Assembly: GCF_000332275.1 (NCBI RefSeq) | Contig: NZ_CM001776.1 | Span: 3,351,737-3,415,736 of the forward strand | DNA: 64,000 nt | Reading direction: 5' to 3' | DNA from: Synechococcus sp. PCC 7336 | GTDB taxonomy: Bacteria; Cyanobacteriota; Cyanobacteriia; Thermostichales; PCC-7336 | Notes under the pieces: generated by a model | Database searches by the model: none | What the model was told of the DNA's origin: nothing | Seen by the model: only the letters and a program-made list of their open reading frames with translations | In this document: piece by piece, positions 9,234 to 19,748 of the stretch | Layout of the letters: every line of letters begins with the position of its first letter | Position numbering within the stretch: the first letter of the stretch is position 1 | Made by a program: the position numbers and the translations under genes

Positions 9234-9704
9234 ATGTCCCGTCGCAATCGTGCCACCCGTCGCGAAGTTAACCCCGACCCGAAATTTGGCAGCCGCCTAG
9301 TTTCTATGCTAATCCGCAAATTAATGGTGGATGGGAAAGCTTCGATCGCCTCCAGCATCGTCTACGACGCGATGGATCTGATGGCCGAACGAACTGGGGG
9401 AGAGCCTTTAGAACTGGTGGAAAACGCCATCCGCAACGCCACCCCTATGGTGGAGGTGAAGGCCCGCCGCGTCGGCGGTGCCACCTACCAAGTGCCGATG
9501 GAAGTTCGCGGCGATCGCGGCACCACTCTGGCGCTGCGCTGGCTGACGTCCTTCTCCCGCGCTCGTCCCGGCAAGAGCATGTCGAGCAAACTGGCCAACG
9601 AACTCATGGATGCCGCCAACGAAACGGGTAATACCATTCGCAAGCGGGAAGAAACCCATCGCATGGCTGAAGCTAACAAGGCATTTGCCCACTATCGCTA
9701 CTAA
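9234..9704 (+). CDS. rpsG: 30S ribosomal protein S7
   Basis: 156 residues, standard length. S7 nucleates assembly of the 30S head and contacts E-site tRNA. The start [20 protein letters not shown] and the internal [13 protein letters not shown] are diagnostic. It is followed after 132 bp by fusA; that longer spacer could hold an additional promoter. Confidence 0.98.
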   Translation: MSRRNRATRREVNPDPKFGSRLVSMLIRKLMVDGKASIASSIVYDAMDLMAERTGGEPLELVENAIRNATPMVEVKARRVGGATYQVPMEVRGDRGTTLALRWLTSFSRARPGKSMSSKLANELMDAANETGNTIRKREETHRMAEANKAFAHYRY

Positions 9705-9836
9705 GCCCAGAAGTCCCCGTTGCAGCGGAGCTCTGCCAGAGTCAACTTTAAATTCCATTCAGGCTCCCGGCGGTAAACGTTAGAATCGTTAAGGAAAATT
9801 TCGCCATCCAGATCTTGGCGAAGGTAGGAGGGAGTT

Positions 9837-11915
<2,079 letters not shown>

Positions 11916-11933
11916 ACAGAGGAACACAGACTA

Positions 11934-13148
11934 ATGGCACGCGAGAAATTCGAACGGAATAAGCCCCACGTCAACATCGGCACCATCGGCCACGTTGACC
12001 ACGGCAAGACCACGCTGACTGCCGCCATCACGATGGCGCTGGCAGAAAAGGGCGGTGCAAAGGCCCGCAATTATGAAGATATCGATGCGGCTCCCGAAGA
12101 GAAAGCTCGCGGTATCACCATCAATACTGCCCACGTCGAGTATCAGACTGAAGACCGTCACTACGCTCACGTGGATTGCCCCGGTCACGCTGACTATGTC
12201 AAGAACATGATCACGGGGGCGGCCCAGATGGATGGTGCCATTCTGGTGGTGTCTGCTGCTGATGGCCCCATGCCCCAGACCCGCGAGCATATCTTGCTGG
12301 CCCGTCAGGTGGGCGTGCCCAACTTGGTGGTGTTCCTGAACAAGGAGGACCAGGTTGACGACGAAGAACTGCTCGAATTGGTGGAATTGGAAGTCCGCGA
12401 GCTGCTCGACGAATACGAATTCCCCGGCGACGACATTCCGATCGTGATCGGCTCTGCCCTCAAGGCTGTTGAATCCCTGACTGCAGGCAAATCCGACGAG
12501 TGGGTCGAGAAAATCTACAAGCTGATGGACGAGGTGGATGCCTACGTTCCCACTCCCGAGCGCGATGTTGAAAAGCCCTTCTTGATGGCGGTCGAGGATG
12601 TTTTCTCGATTACCGGTCGCGGCACTGTGGCTACGGGCCGCATCGAGCGCGGCAAGGTGAAAGTGGGCGAAACGATTGAATTGGTGGGTCTAGCCGACAC
12701 CCGTTCCACCACCGTGACGGGTGTAGAGATGTTCCAGAAGACCCTAGAAGAAGGTCTCGCTGGCGACAATGTGGGCGTCCTGCTGCGCGGCATTCAGAAG
12801 GATGAAATCGAGCGCGGCATGGTTCTGGCAAAGCCCGGTTCCATTACCCCCCACACTAAGTTCAAATCTGAGGTCTACATCCTCAAGAAGGAAGAAGGCG
12901 GTCGTCACACTCCCTTTTTCCCCGGCTATCGTCCTCAGTTCTACGTACGCACCACTGATGTGACGGGCACCATCGATGCATTTACGGCTGACGATGGTTC
13001 CGATGCCGAAATGGTGATGCCTGGCGATCGCATCAAGATGGCGGTTTCGCTGATCACCCCGATCGCGATTGAGAAGGGGATGCGCTTCGCGATTCGCGAA
13101 GGGGGCCGTACTGTGGGTGCGGGCGTTGTGTCCGAAATTGTTGAATAA
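11934..13148 (+). CDS. tuf: Translation elongation factor Tu
   Basis: 404 residues. EF-Tu delivers aminoacyl-tRNA to the ribosomal A site. G1 GHVDHGKT is at 19-26, DCPGH at about 81-85 and NKED at 136-139, with effector residues [12 protein letters not shown]. Only one tuf is seen here. It starts 18 bp after fusA and is followed by a long hairpin before rpsJ. Confidence 0.98.
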   Translation: MAREKFERNKPHVNIGTIGHVDHGKTTLTAAITMALAEKGGAKARNYEDIDAAPEEKARGITINTAHVEYQTEDRHYAHVDCPGHADYVKNMITGAAQMDGAILVVSAADGPMPQTREHILLARQVGVPNLVVFLNKEDQVDDEELLELVELEVRELLDEYEFPGDDIPIVIGSALKAVESLTAGKSDEWVEKIYKLMDEVDAYVPTPERDVEKPFLMAVEDVFSITGRGTVATGRIERGKVKVGETIELVGLADTRSTTVTGVEMFQKTLEEGLAGDNVGVLLRGIQKDEIERGMVLAKPGSITPHTKFKSEVYILKKEEGGRHTPFFPGYRPQFYVRTTDVTGTIDAFTADDGSDAEMVMPGDRIKMAVSLITPIAIEKGMRFAIREGGRTVGAGVVSEIVE

Positions 13149-13160
13149 GCTTTACTGAGG

Positions 13161-13207
13161 CTGGCGTAGGGACGCCTTCTGGCAAACTGTCAGGGCACCT
13201 ACGCCAG
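13161..13207 (+). other. Hairpin between tuf and rpsJ
   Basis: CTGGCGTAGG at 13161-13170 pairs perfectly with CCTACGCCAG at 13198-13207 across a 27-base loop that can itself form a small CTG/CAG stem. No T-run follows. It is positioned to limit readthrough, protect mRNA or control translation of rpsJ. Confidence 0.65.
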
Positions 13208-13239
13208 TCTTGTCTCTACCTGTCACTGGCAAATTTACG

Positions 13240-13560
13240 ATGACTTCTACTCTGGATAAGCAAAAAATTCGTATCCGCCTCAAGGCTTTCGACCACCGCC
13301 TGCTGGATACCTCCTGCGACAAGATTGTGGATACGGCGAACCGCACTCAGGCAGCAGCTGTAGGGCCGATTCCCTTGCCCACCCGCCGACGGATCTATTG
13401 CGTGCTGCGATCGCCTCACGTAGATAAAGATTCTCGCGAGCATTTCGAGACCCGTACCCATCGCCGCATTATCGATATCTATTCCCCTTCTTCTAAAACG
13501 ATTGATGCTTTGATGAAGCTCGATCTTCCGGCTGGTGTGGATATTGAAGTGAAGCTCTAG
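13240..13560 (+). CDS. rpsJ: 30S ribosomal protein S10
   Basis: The longest open frame starts at 13210, but the conserved S10 N-terminus begins at the ATG at 13240 ([19 protein letters not shown]), giving the usual 105-106 residues. [20 protein letters not shown] and the C-terminal [11 protein letters not shown] are family-invariant. S10 belongs to the 30S head and also serves in antitermination as NusE. In cyanobacteria it commonly closes the str operon, as here. The ribosome-binding site before 13240 is weak. Confidence 0.97.
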   Translation: MTSTLDKQKIRIRLKAFDHRLLDTSCDKIVDTANRTQAAAVGPIPLPTRRRIYCVLRSPHVDKDSREHFETRTHRRIIDIYSPSSKTIDALMKLDLPAGVDIEVKL

Positions 13561-13609
13561 GCTTCGCTCTGGCTGAGTCAAATCCAGGTTTCTGGCAAGA
13601 AGCCTTGGG

Positions 13610-13642
13610 CCACGGTTGTAGAAGGAGTATTCTCAACCGTGG
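13610..13642 (+). terminator. Probable hairpin terminator of the str operon
   Basis: CCACGGTTG at 13610-13618 pairs with CAACCGTGG at 13634-13642, and inside it AGAA pairs with TTCT around a six-base loop after a one-base bulge. It lies 50 bp after rpsJ. A run of T residues is lacking, so it may be a processing or stability hairpin instead. Confidence 0.5.
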
Positions 13643-13674
13643 ATATTTCTACATCCTCTCCTTCAGCCACATGA

Positions 13675-14153
13675 GTCCGATTTGAAGCACGGATGTATAC
13701 CTATAACTATCGCTTGCGGGACAAATTTAATGTCCCAATTTGGCCATTTTGAGTGACGAGCGAGCCAGTTGGCGGCCCAATCGATTTGAGACGGGTCTGT
13801 GGGGTTGCGAGGTCAGCTTTCGGTTTCCCACGGTGAAGCTGCTAGACTACGAGCAACAATTTCGGACAGAGTTGGAGCAATGGGAGCGGGAGGGTCGTAT
13901 GCCTTATCTCAGTACGATTGAGCGCATGGCGCTTCAGAAAGGGCTGGAACAGGGACGCAAAGAAGGACGCGAACAGGGGGAACGAGCACTGATCTTGCGC
14001 TTGCTTACGCGGCGGTTCGGGGAGGTTTCTACACAGCGCCAAGCTCGTATAGCAGCACTAACACTGCCCCAATTGGAAGTGTTGGGGGAAGTACTATTGG
14101 ATTTTCAGACTGGGGCAGATCTGGATCTTTGGTTGGATGAATGCGATTCGTGA
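13675..14153 (+). pseudogene. Decayed Rpn/DUF4351-type protein
   Basis: Two frames together spell part of a second Rpn-type protein. From about 13675, RFEARMYTYNYRLRDKFN corresponds to RFERRMFCYFARLFEKYD in the gene at 2476-3432. The frame then stops at 13750-13752, and a frame starting at a TTG at 13740 continues with DERASWRPNRF, FRFPTVKLLDY, the GLEQGRKEGREQG charged segment and the DUF4351-like end. The nuclease core upstream is missing and an in-frame TGA precedes the first piece. The family normally runs to about 300 residues; the 137-residue downstream ORF should not be taken as an intact gene. Confidence 0.75.
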
Positions 14154-14311
14154 TGGCGATCGCCTCAGTGCCTTACGTCCAGATAGAGCTCAGCTCGAAC
14201 GAGCTATTTCTCAAGCATTGAGTTGCTCGACCGGGAGACGGTCGAGCTAAAATTCCCTGACCTTTGCCTCGGCATTGGGGGGTAGGGCCAGTCTTTTATT
14301 GAACTGATGTT

Positions 14312-15472
14312 ATGTCTACTGCCTCGATGCGCACGATCGCCGATATCAATGCAAAGATTGTGGCGGGCAGCGTGACGGTGCTGACGGTTTGCGAGCTGAA
14401 GGAATTGGTGGCCGAGGTGGGGGTGCGGGCGGCGTTCGAGCGGGTGGATGCGATCGCCACGGGCACCTTCGAGCCCATGGAGGCTTCGGGGGCGATTCTC
14501 AATATTGGGCATTCCGATCCGCCGATTAAAATCCATCGCGCTTGGCTCAATGAGGTTCCGGCTTATGCGGGGTTTGGGGCGGTCGATTTGTATGTGGGGG
14601 CGGCGCAGCCATCCGATAAGGCTGATGGGGCTTATGGTGGAGGGCACGCGATCGCCGATTTGATTGCGGGCAAGTCGGTTCACCTACATGCGGTCGGTCA
14701 GGTGACCGATTGCTATCCTCGGGCTGAAATCGATACGATGCTATCGAAGGAGCGACTGAATCAATTTTATTTATTCAACCCTCGCAATGCTTATCAGAAT
14801 TTTATTGTGGGGGTGAATGGGGGCGATCGCCCTCTATACACTTATCTCGGTCCGTTGCAGCCCCGCTTGGGCAATGCAGTTTATTCGAATCCTGGGGCGC
14901 TGTCGCCTTTGCTGAACGATCCCGAGTTGAAGGCGATCGGGATTGGAACGCGGATTTTTTTGGGGGGGGCGCAAGGGTATATCGCTTGGGAGGGAACGCA
15001 ACATTTTCCGGGGCAGAAGCGGTTGCCGAATCTGACGCCGATCGGTCCGTCGGCGACGCTGGCGCTGATTGGGGATGCCAAGCAGATGCAGTCGCAATGG
15101 GTGCGGGGTTGTTATTTCAAGGGGTATGGGCCGTCTTTGATGTTGGGGGTGGGGATTCCGATTCCGGTGTTGAATGAGGAAGTGGTGGAACGGGCCGCAG
15201 TGTCGGATGCAGAGTTGGTGGCTCCAGTGGTGGATTTTGCGATTCCTCGGCGGGTGCGGCCTACGTTTGGGTTGGTGAGTTACGCGCAATTGAAGTCCGG
15301 TCAGATTCAGTTAAACGGGCAGTTGGTACGGGTGGCTCCGCTGGCGAGCTTGCGTTTGTCTCTGGCGGTGGCAGAGGCTCTGAAGCTGCAAATTCAGTCG
15401 GGGGAGTTTTTGTTGAGCGAACCGGTGGCGGCTTTGCCGAGCGATCGCGAGTTTTTACCTTTGCAGGAGTGA
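14312..15472 (+). CDS. Homocysteine biosynthesis protein (HcyBio/DUF39 family)
   Basis: 386 residues. MRTIADINAKIVAGSVTVLTV, GHSDPPIKIHRAWLNEVPAY, GGHAIADLIAGKSVHL and GCYFKGYGPSLMLGVGIPIP (the last two in separate parts) fit the DUF39/HcyBio family. In methanogens, members are linked to homocysteine formation from aspartate semialdehyde and sulfide together with a ferredoxin-type partner; that partner is not adjacent here. Two starts are possible, the first ATG and one six codons later at MRTIAD; no strong ribosome-binding site separates them. After the stop codon the same frame stays open for 57 more codons. Confidence 0.85.
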   Translation: MSTASMRTIADINAKIVAGSVTVLTVCELKELVAEVGVRAAFERVDAIATGTFEPMEASGAILNIGHSDPPIKIHRAWLNEVPAYAGFGAVDLYVGAAQPSDKADGAYGGGHAIADLIAGKSVHLHAVGQVTDCYPRAEIDTMLSKERLNQFYLFNPRNAYQNFIVGVNGGDRPLYTYLGPLQPRLGNAVYSNPGALSPLLNDPELKAIGIGTRIFLGGAQGYIAWEGTQHFPGQKRLPNLTPIGPSATLALIGDAKQMQSQWVRGCYFKGYGPSLMLGVGIPIPVLNEEVVERAAVSDAELVAPVVDFAIPRRVRPTFGLVSYAQLKSGQIQLNGQLVRVAPLASLRLSLAVAEALKLQIQSGEFLLSEPVAALPSDREFLPLQE

Positions 15473-16112
15473 CCCAGCGAAGTGGTGGAGGGGCGATCGC
15501 TTGCAGATGATTTTATCAAACTGACGTGGGATGGCGATCGCTCCAAAAAATTGAAACCCTTCAAGGGGGCTCACTTTATCGGTCATACCGTATCGCTGTG
15601 GTTGTTGCGACGGTTGAACTCGCAAGCAGAGTCCAGTTATAGATGATTTTGTAGTTTTACGACTGACTTCACTTAAAGAGTTAGGCAGGAGAGGCAGTCG
15701 ATGAGGCCAGCGAGTTGCACTCTCATGCTAGGGTTTCTACCATCTAGACCGAGAGACAATATTCTCTGCGCATAGCTAGTGAGATGGAATTAAAGACATC
15801 TTTTTAAAGCTAAATAGTTTAGGCTAGAAGCAGTTTATCACTCATTTTTATTCTGCTTAAATCTGTATTTTATTCTGGAAAGATCTATCTCTATTGCGAT
15901 CGCTACATTCGAATATAACTGAAAGATCAATCTCTTTTTAAATCATTTTGTTGCTCTGTTACGGCGAAAAGATACTGGACGCAAGCTATACTGGATCGTA
16001 GATTGCGAGCTCTAAGATAGATAGGTTGATTTGGCGGTAACGCAGTTATGCGTTGTAAGATGTATTGCAAGACTTTCGATCCTCGCCTGGAAAATTTACT
16101 GAGATAGTGACG
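15473..16112. other. 640-bp intergenic region before the AAA_35-CHASE2 gene
   Basis: The first 174 bp continue the reading frame of the preceding gene beyond its stop (a possible short GTG-started ORF at 15482-15646, VVEGRSLADDFIKLTWDG...), with no recognised family. From about 15650 to 16112 the DNA is AT-rich compared with the surroundings and holds no ORF I can support; it probably contains the promoter of the AAA_35-CHASE2 gene. Confidence 0.6.
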
Positions 16113-18845
16113 ATGAGAACCTATCAGATTGGAGGCAGTCTCGACCCAGAACATCCATTCTACATAGAACGTCAAGCGGATTCCGATCTATATACCTCTC
16201 TCCTCTCGGGAGAGTTTTGTTTTGTATTTAATGCTCGACAGATGGGTAAGTCGAGCTTGATGGTGCGGGCAATGTCGCGGTTGCAGCAAGAGGGAATTCG
16301 ATCTGCTGCAATTGATATGTCTCGTATTGGGGGTGAGGGAGTTACTCCCGAGCAATGGTATAAGGGGGTGGCGATCGAGCTTTGGCGCAGCTTGGGATTG
16401 GTGGGGACGGTTGACTTACTGGCAGATTGGAGGGCATGGGGAGATCTGGCCCCAGTCCAAAAGTGGAATCTGTTTGTCGAAGGTCTATTGAACTCAATTC
16501 TCCCATCTACGAGCCGCAAAACTGGCACGCAACTGGTTGTGTTTGTGGATGAAATTGATAGTTTATTGAGCTTGTCGTTTCCGGTCGATGATTTTTTTGC
16601 CTCGCTGCGCTCCTATTACAACCAACGGAGTTTGAATGCAAACTTTCAGCAGCTCACCTTTGCACTGCTTGGGGCGGCAACCCCTGCCGAGCTGATTGGC
16701 GACGATCGCGCTACCCCCTTCAACATCGGTCGCTCGATCGCCCTGCACGGATTTCAGTGGCAGGAGGCTCAGCCTCTCGCCCGAGGTCTGGAGGGCAGCA
16801 CGCGCAATGCTGGAGAGGCGCTGAGAGAGATTTTGGTTTGGACGGCAGGGCAGCCCTTTTTAACTCAGAAACTCTGCCAGCTCGTGGCCGATCGCGATCG
16901 CACCCAAGACGACGCCACTCGGGACGATCTCGAAATGGTCGCAGGCATTGTGCGAGCACAGGTTGTTAAACACTGGGAATTGCAAGACGTTCCCGAACAT
17001 TTGCGCACGATTCGCGATCGCCTCATCCGAGAACCGCGCAGGGCAGGGCGTCTCTTAGGACTGTACCAACAGGTCTTGAAGTCCGAGCAAGTGGGCGAGC
17101 TCTTGCCGTTTGAGGGCGATCGCAAAGGTTGCGAGCTCTTGCTCTCGGGGATTGTCAGCAACCAGCAGGGGTATTTAAGGGTGAAAAACCCGATTTACCA
17201 CTTGGTTTTCGATCGAGCCTGGGTGGAGCGCCAACTGGCGGACCTGCGCCCCTATGCCCAGTTACTCAGCCAGTGGTTGGATTCCAATGGCGACGAGATT
17301 TACCTGTTGCAAGGGACCCACCTTCAAGACGCACTGGATTGGTCGGCAGATAGACGCTTGAGCGATGCTGACCATCGCTATTTGGCAGCCAGTCGAGATT
17401 TGGCCCAACGGCAGACGCAGGCTGCTCTCGACGCCCTCGAACGGGGCAGCCAACTGCTGGCAGAGTCGCGGCAGCAGGCCCGCCGAGAGGGCACTCAACC
17501 CGCTTGGGGGTGGAGTGGGGCGATCGCGTTGGGGATTGCTGTGCCCGTCCTGCTCTTGCGATTTGCGGGACTGCTGCAGGCATGGGAGTGGAGCACGCTC
17601 GATCTGCTATTTCGCTGGCAACCGGCAGAGCCCCCCGATCGCCGCATTTTAGTGGTGACCGTTGACGAACGGGATATTGACTCGATTGGGCAATGGCCCT
17701 TAACTGATGGCGTGTTGGCACGGGCCATTACGAGGCTCGATCGCTACGAACCCAGGGCGATCGGGCTCGATTTTTATCGCAACTTGCCGGTTGAACCAGG
17801 GCACGAGCAATTGATGGAGGTGTTTAGAACGACGCCCCATCTAGTGGGGATTGAAAAGGTGGTGGGCGATCGGTTGGCCCCAGCCGACGAGCTCTCTCGC
17901 CTGGGGCAGGTGGGCTTTGCCGATGTGATGTTAGATAGCGATGGCAAGGTGCGCAGGGCATTGCTGTCAGTGCAATTGGCGGAGGAGGATATCCGTCAAA
18001 GTTTTGCCACGCGGCTAGCGCTGAGCTATTTGATGGCGGAGGACACTTCCGCCACTGCTCTAGAGGGCTCGCGCAAGCGATTGCGCTTGGGCCGCAGGAT
18101 CTTCGAGCGGTTCGAGCGCAACGACGGCGGTTACGTCCGTGCCGAAGCAGGCGGATTTCAAATCCTGCTCAATTTTCGCGGCAATGCGGCAGACTTCGAT
18201 ACCTTGCCCCTGCGGCAGGTTTTGGAGGACCGTCACGATATTCCAGACTCTCTCGTGCGCGATCGCGTCGTGCTGATTGGCTTAACCGCCCAAAGCGCCA
18301 GCGATTGGTTTCTGACTCCCTATAGCGATCGCCTGTCCGGCTTTCCCGAGCACATGCCTGGAATTGTCATCCACGCGAATATCTTAAGCCAGATTCTCAG
18401 CTCTGCTCTGGACGGACGAGTGCTGCTGCGGGTGTGGTCCGATCCGTGGGAGGGGCTGTGGATCTTGTTCTGGGCTGCCATTGGCAGTGGCATTGCTTGG
18501 CAACTGCGATCGCTGGGAACGGTTGCTCTGGCGCTGATGGCGATCGCCTCGGGATTGGTGGCTGGGTGCTTTCTGGCTTTTCTCTGGGGCTGGTGGCTCC
18601 CCCTCGTTCCCGCTCTATTGGCCTGTGGGGCTGCTGCGGGGGTGGCCGCAATTCTGGCCGAGCGCCAGCGAGAATGGCTGCTATTTCACAGCACGTTGAC
18701 CCGGTTGAGCGAGGCTCAGGAAGAAGATCCCGTGGCGGGGCGCATTGCGCTGGAATATTTGCGACAGTCCGAAAATCCTGCCGCACAAGCGATCGTCGAG
18801 CAGCACTTGCAAGCCGCTACAGACTCAATTGCCCGCCCGAATTGA
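16113..18845 (+). CDS. AAA_35-type NTPase fused to CHASE2 sensor
   Basis: 910 residues from the ATG at 16113; an in-frame TTG at 16065 is less likely. The N-terminal 430 residues are an AAA_35-like STAND NTPase: YQIGGSLDPEHPFYIERQAD start, Walker A in ARQMGKSSLM and Walker B in LVVFVDEIDSLL. A membrane helix follows (near WSGAIALGIAVPVLLLRFAG), then a CHASE2 extracytoplasmic sensor (RRILVVTVDERDIDSIGQWP) and three C-terminal membrane helices. CHASE2 usually feeds an output domain; here the NTPase on the cytoplasmic side would be the output or switch. Its 3' end overlaps the convergent DUF928 gene by 21 bp. Confidence 0.88.
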   Translation: MRTYQIGGSLDPEHPFYIERQADSDLYTSLLSGEFCFVFNARQMGKSSLMVRAMSRLQQEGIRSAAIDMSRIGGEGVTPEQWYKGVAIELWRSLGLVGTVDLLADWRAWGDLAPVQKWNLFVEGLLNSILPSTSRKTGTQLVVFVDEIDSLLSLSFPVDDFFASLRSYYNQRSLNANFQQLTFALLGAATPAELIGDDRATPFNIGRSIALHGFQWQEAQPLARGLEGSTRNAGEALREILVWTAGQPFLTQKLCQLVADRDRTQDDATRDDLEMVAGIVRAQVVKHWELQDVPEHLRTIRDRLIREPRRAGRLLGLYQQVLKSEQVGELLPFEGDRKGCELLLSGIVSNQQGYLRVKNPIYHLVFDRAWVERQLADLRPYAQLLSQWLDSNGDEIYLLQGTHLQDALDWSADRRLSDADHRYLAASRDLAQRQTQAALDALERGSQLLAESRQQARREGTQPAWGWSGAIALGIAVPVLLLRFAGLLQAWEWSTLDLLFRWQPAEPPDRRILVVTVDERDIDSIGQWPLTDGVLARAITRLDRYEPRAIGLDFYRNLPVEPGHEQLMEVFRTTPHLVGIEKVVGDRLAPADELSRLGQVGFADVMLDSDGKVRRALLSVQLAEEDIRQSFATRLALSYLMAEDTSATALEGSRKRLRLGRRIFERFERNDGGYVRAEAGGFQILLNFRGNAADFDTLPLRQVLEDRHDIPDSLVRDRVVLIGLTAQSASDWFLTPYSDRLSGFPEHMPGIVIHANILSQILSSALDGRVLLRVWSDPWEGLWILFWAAIGSGIAWQLRSLGTVALALMAIASGLVAGCFLAFLWGWWLPLVPALLACGAAAGVAAILAERQREWLLFHSTLTRLSEAQEEDPVAGRIALEYLRQSENPAAQAIVEQHLQAATDSIARPN

Positions 18846-19715
18846 GGGAGCGAAGGGGTCGCGGGCGATCGAGCTGAGGCCAGCGTAGTCGAGCAGATCG
18901 CTCCAGGTGTCTGCCAGCAGTTCCTGCTCTGGGGGGGATTGCTGGGCCTGCATCAAAGTCGTCACCAAGTCGTACCAGAGTCCCTGCTGGCCGTATTGTT
19001 GCAACAGCGCGAGAGGGGTTGCTTCAATTGTGCTGCTGGAGGGCTGAGGCACGACCAGACGCACCCAAGCGGAGAGGCTGGGGTCTTTGGGGCCGGGGCG
19101 ATCGCCGCAGATCGCCAAAACTGACCATTCGTAGGCAATTTCGGGTTTTAAAGGCGGGCCTTCTGGTGCGATTTGCAGGCCCAGCCAGGTCCGATCGGGG
19201 GTGACTTCAATCGTGGTTTGGGAGTGAAACAGCAGGCTCTCTGCTTCTCGTACGCTCAAGAGAATCTGGCGAATGGAGGGAATCGCTTGGTACAGCCACA
19301 GCGTTGGTCGCCCCGATGCGGTGAGTCCCATTTGGGAGGGGGGCACGAGGGCGGCTAATTGAGGGCGATCGCCCTCGACAGTGGCGCTATCGACGGTATT
19401 GAAACACTGACGGTTGCGCGCCCCTCCATCCGCAGATTGGACAGGTATGGGCTCTCCTGGCGGCGGAATAAAGACGATCCCCGAGCCCAACGGCACCTGA
19501 TTGGTTAGAGGCGGTTCGGTAAGGGCTGACTCAAGGGAGGGGGATTCGGACGAAGTTGACGAACTTGGCTTGACGGGTTCCGAGCGATCGCCTTCCAGAT
19601 GGTGAGTGTCGGCTCGAACGAAGGTTGCCATTCCGCCAACGGCGATCGCGACAAGTCCCAGTCTCAGTAATAGGTGAGGCGATCGATACAGGCAGAGAGA
19701 GTCGGGATGGGCCAC
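18825..19715 (-). CDS. DUF928 exported protein
   Basis: 296 residues with a signal peptide (LLLRLGLVAIAVGGMATFV, cleavage near VRA). The rest fits DUF928: LTASGRPTLWLYQ, then SLLFHSQTTIEV, GLQIAPEGPPLKPEIAYEWSVLAICGDRPGPKDPSLSAWV in pieces, and a helical end with LWYDLVTTLMQAQQSPP. Function unknown; DUF928 genes are repeatedly found beside CHAT-TPR and AAA_35-CHASE2 genes in cyanobacteria. It starts 33 bp after the CHAT gene on the same strand, so an operon is likely. Confidence 0.85.
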   Translation of the reverse strand: MAHPDSLCLYRSPHLLLRLGLVAIAVGGMATFVRADTHHLEGDRSEPVKPSSSTSSESPSLESALTEPPLTNQVPLGSGIVFIPPPGEPIPVQSADGGARNRQCFNTVDSATVEGDRPQLAALVPPSQMGLTASGRPTLWLYQAIPSIRQILLSVREAESLLFHSQTTIEVTPDRTWLGLQIAPEGPPLKPEIAYEWSVLAICGDRPGPKDPSLSAWVRLVVPQPSSSTIEATPLALLQQYGQQGLWYDLVTTLMQAQQSPPEQELLADTWSDLLDYAGLSSIARDPFAPSIRAGN

Positions 19716-19748
19716 TGAAATTCACGTGCGGCGAGTGCCTTATTCATA

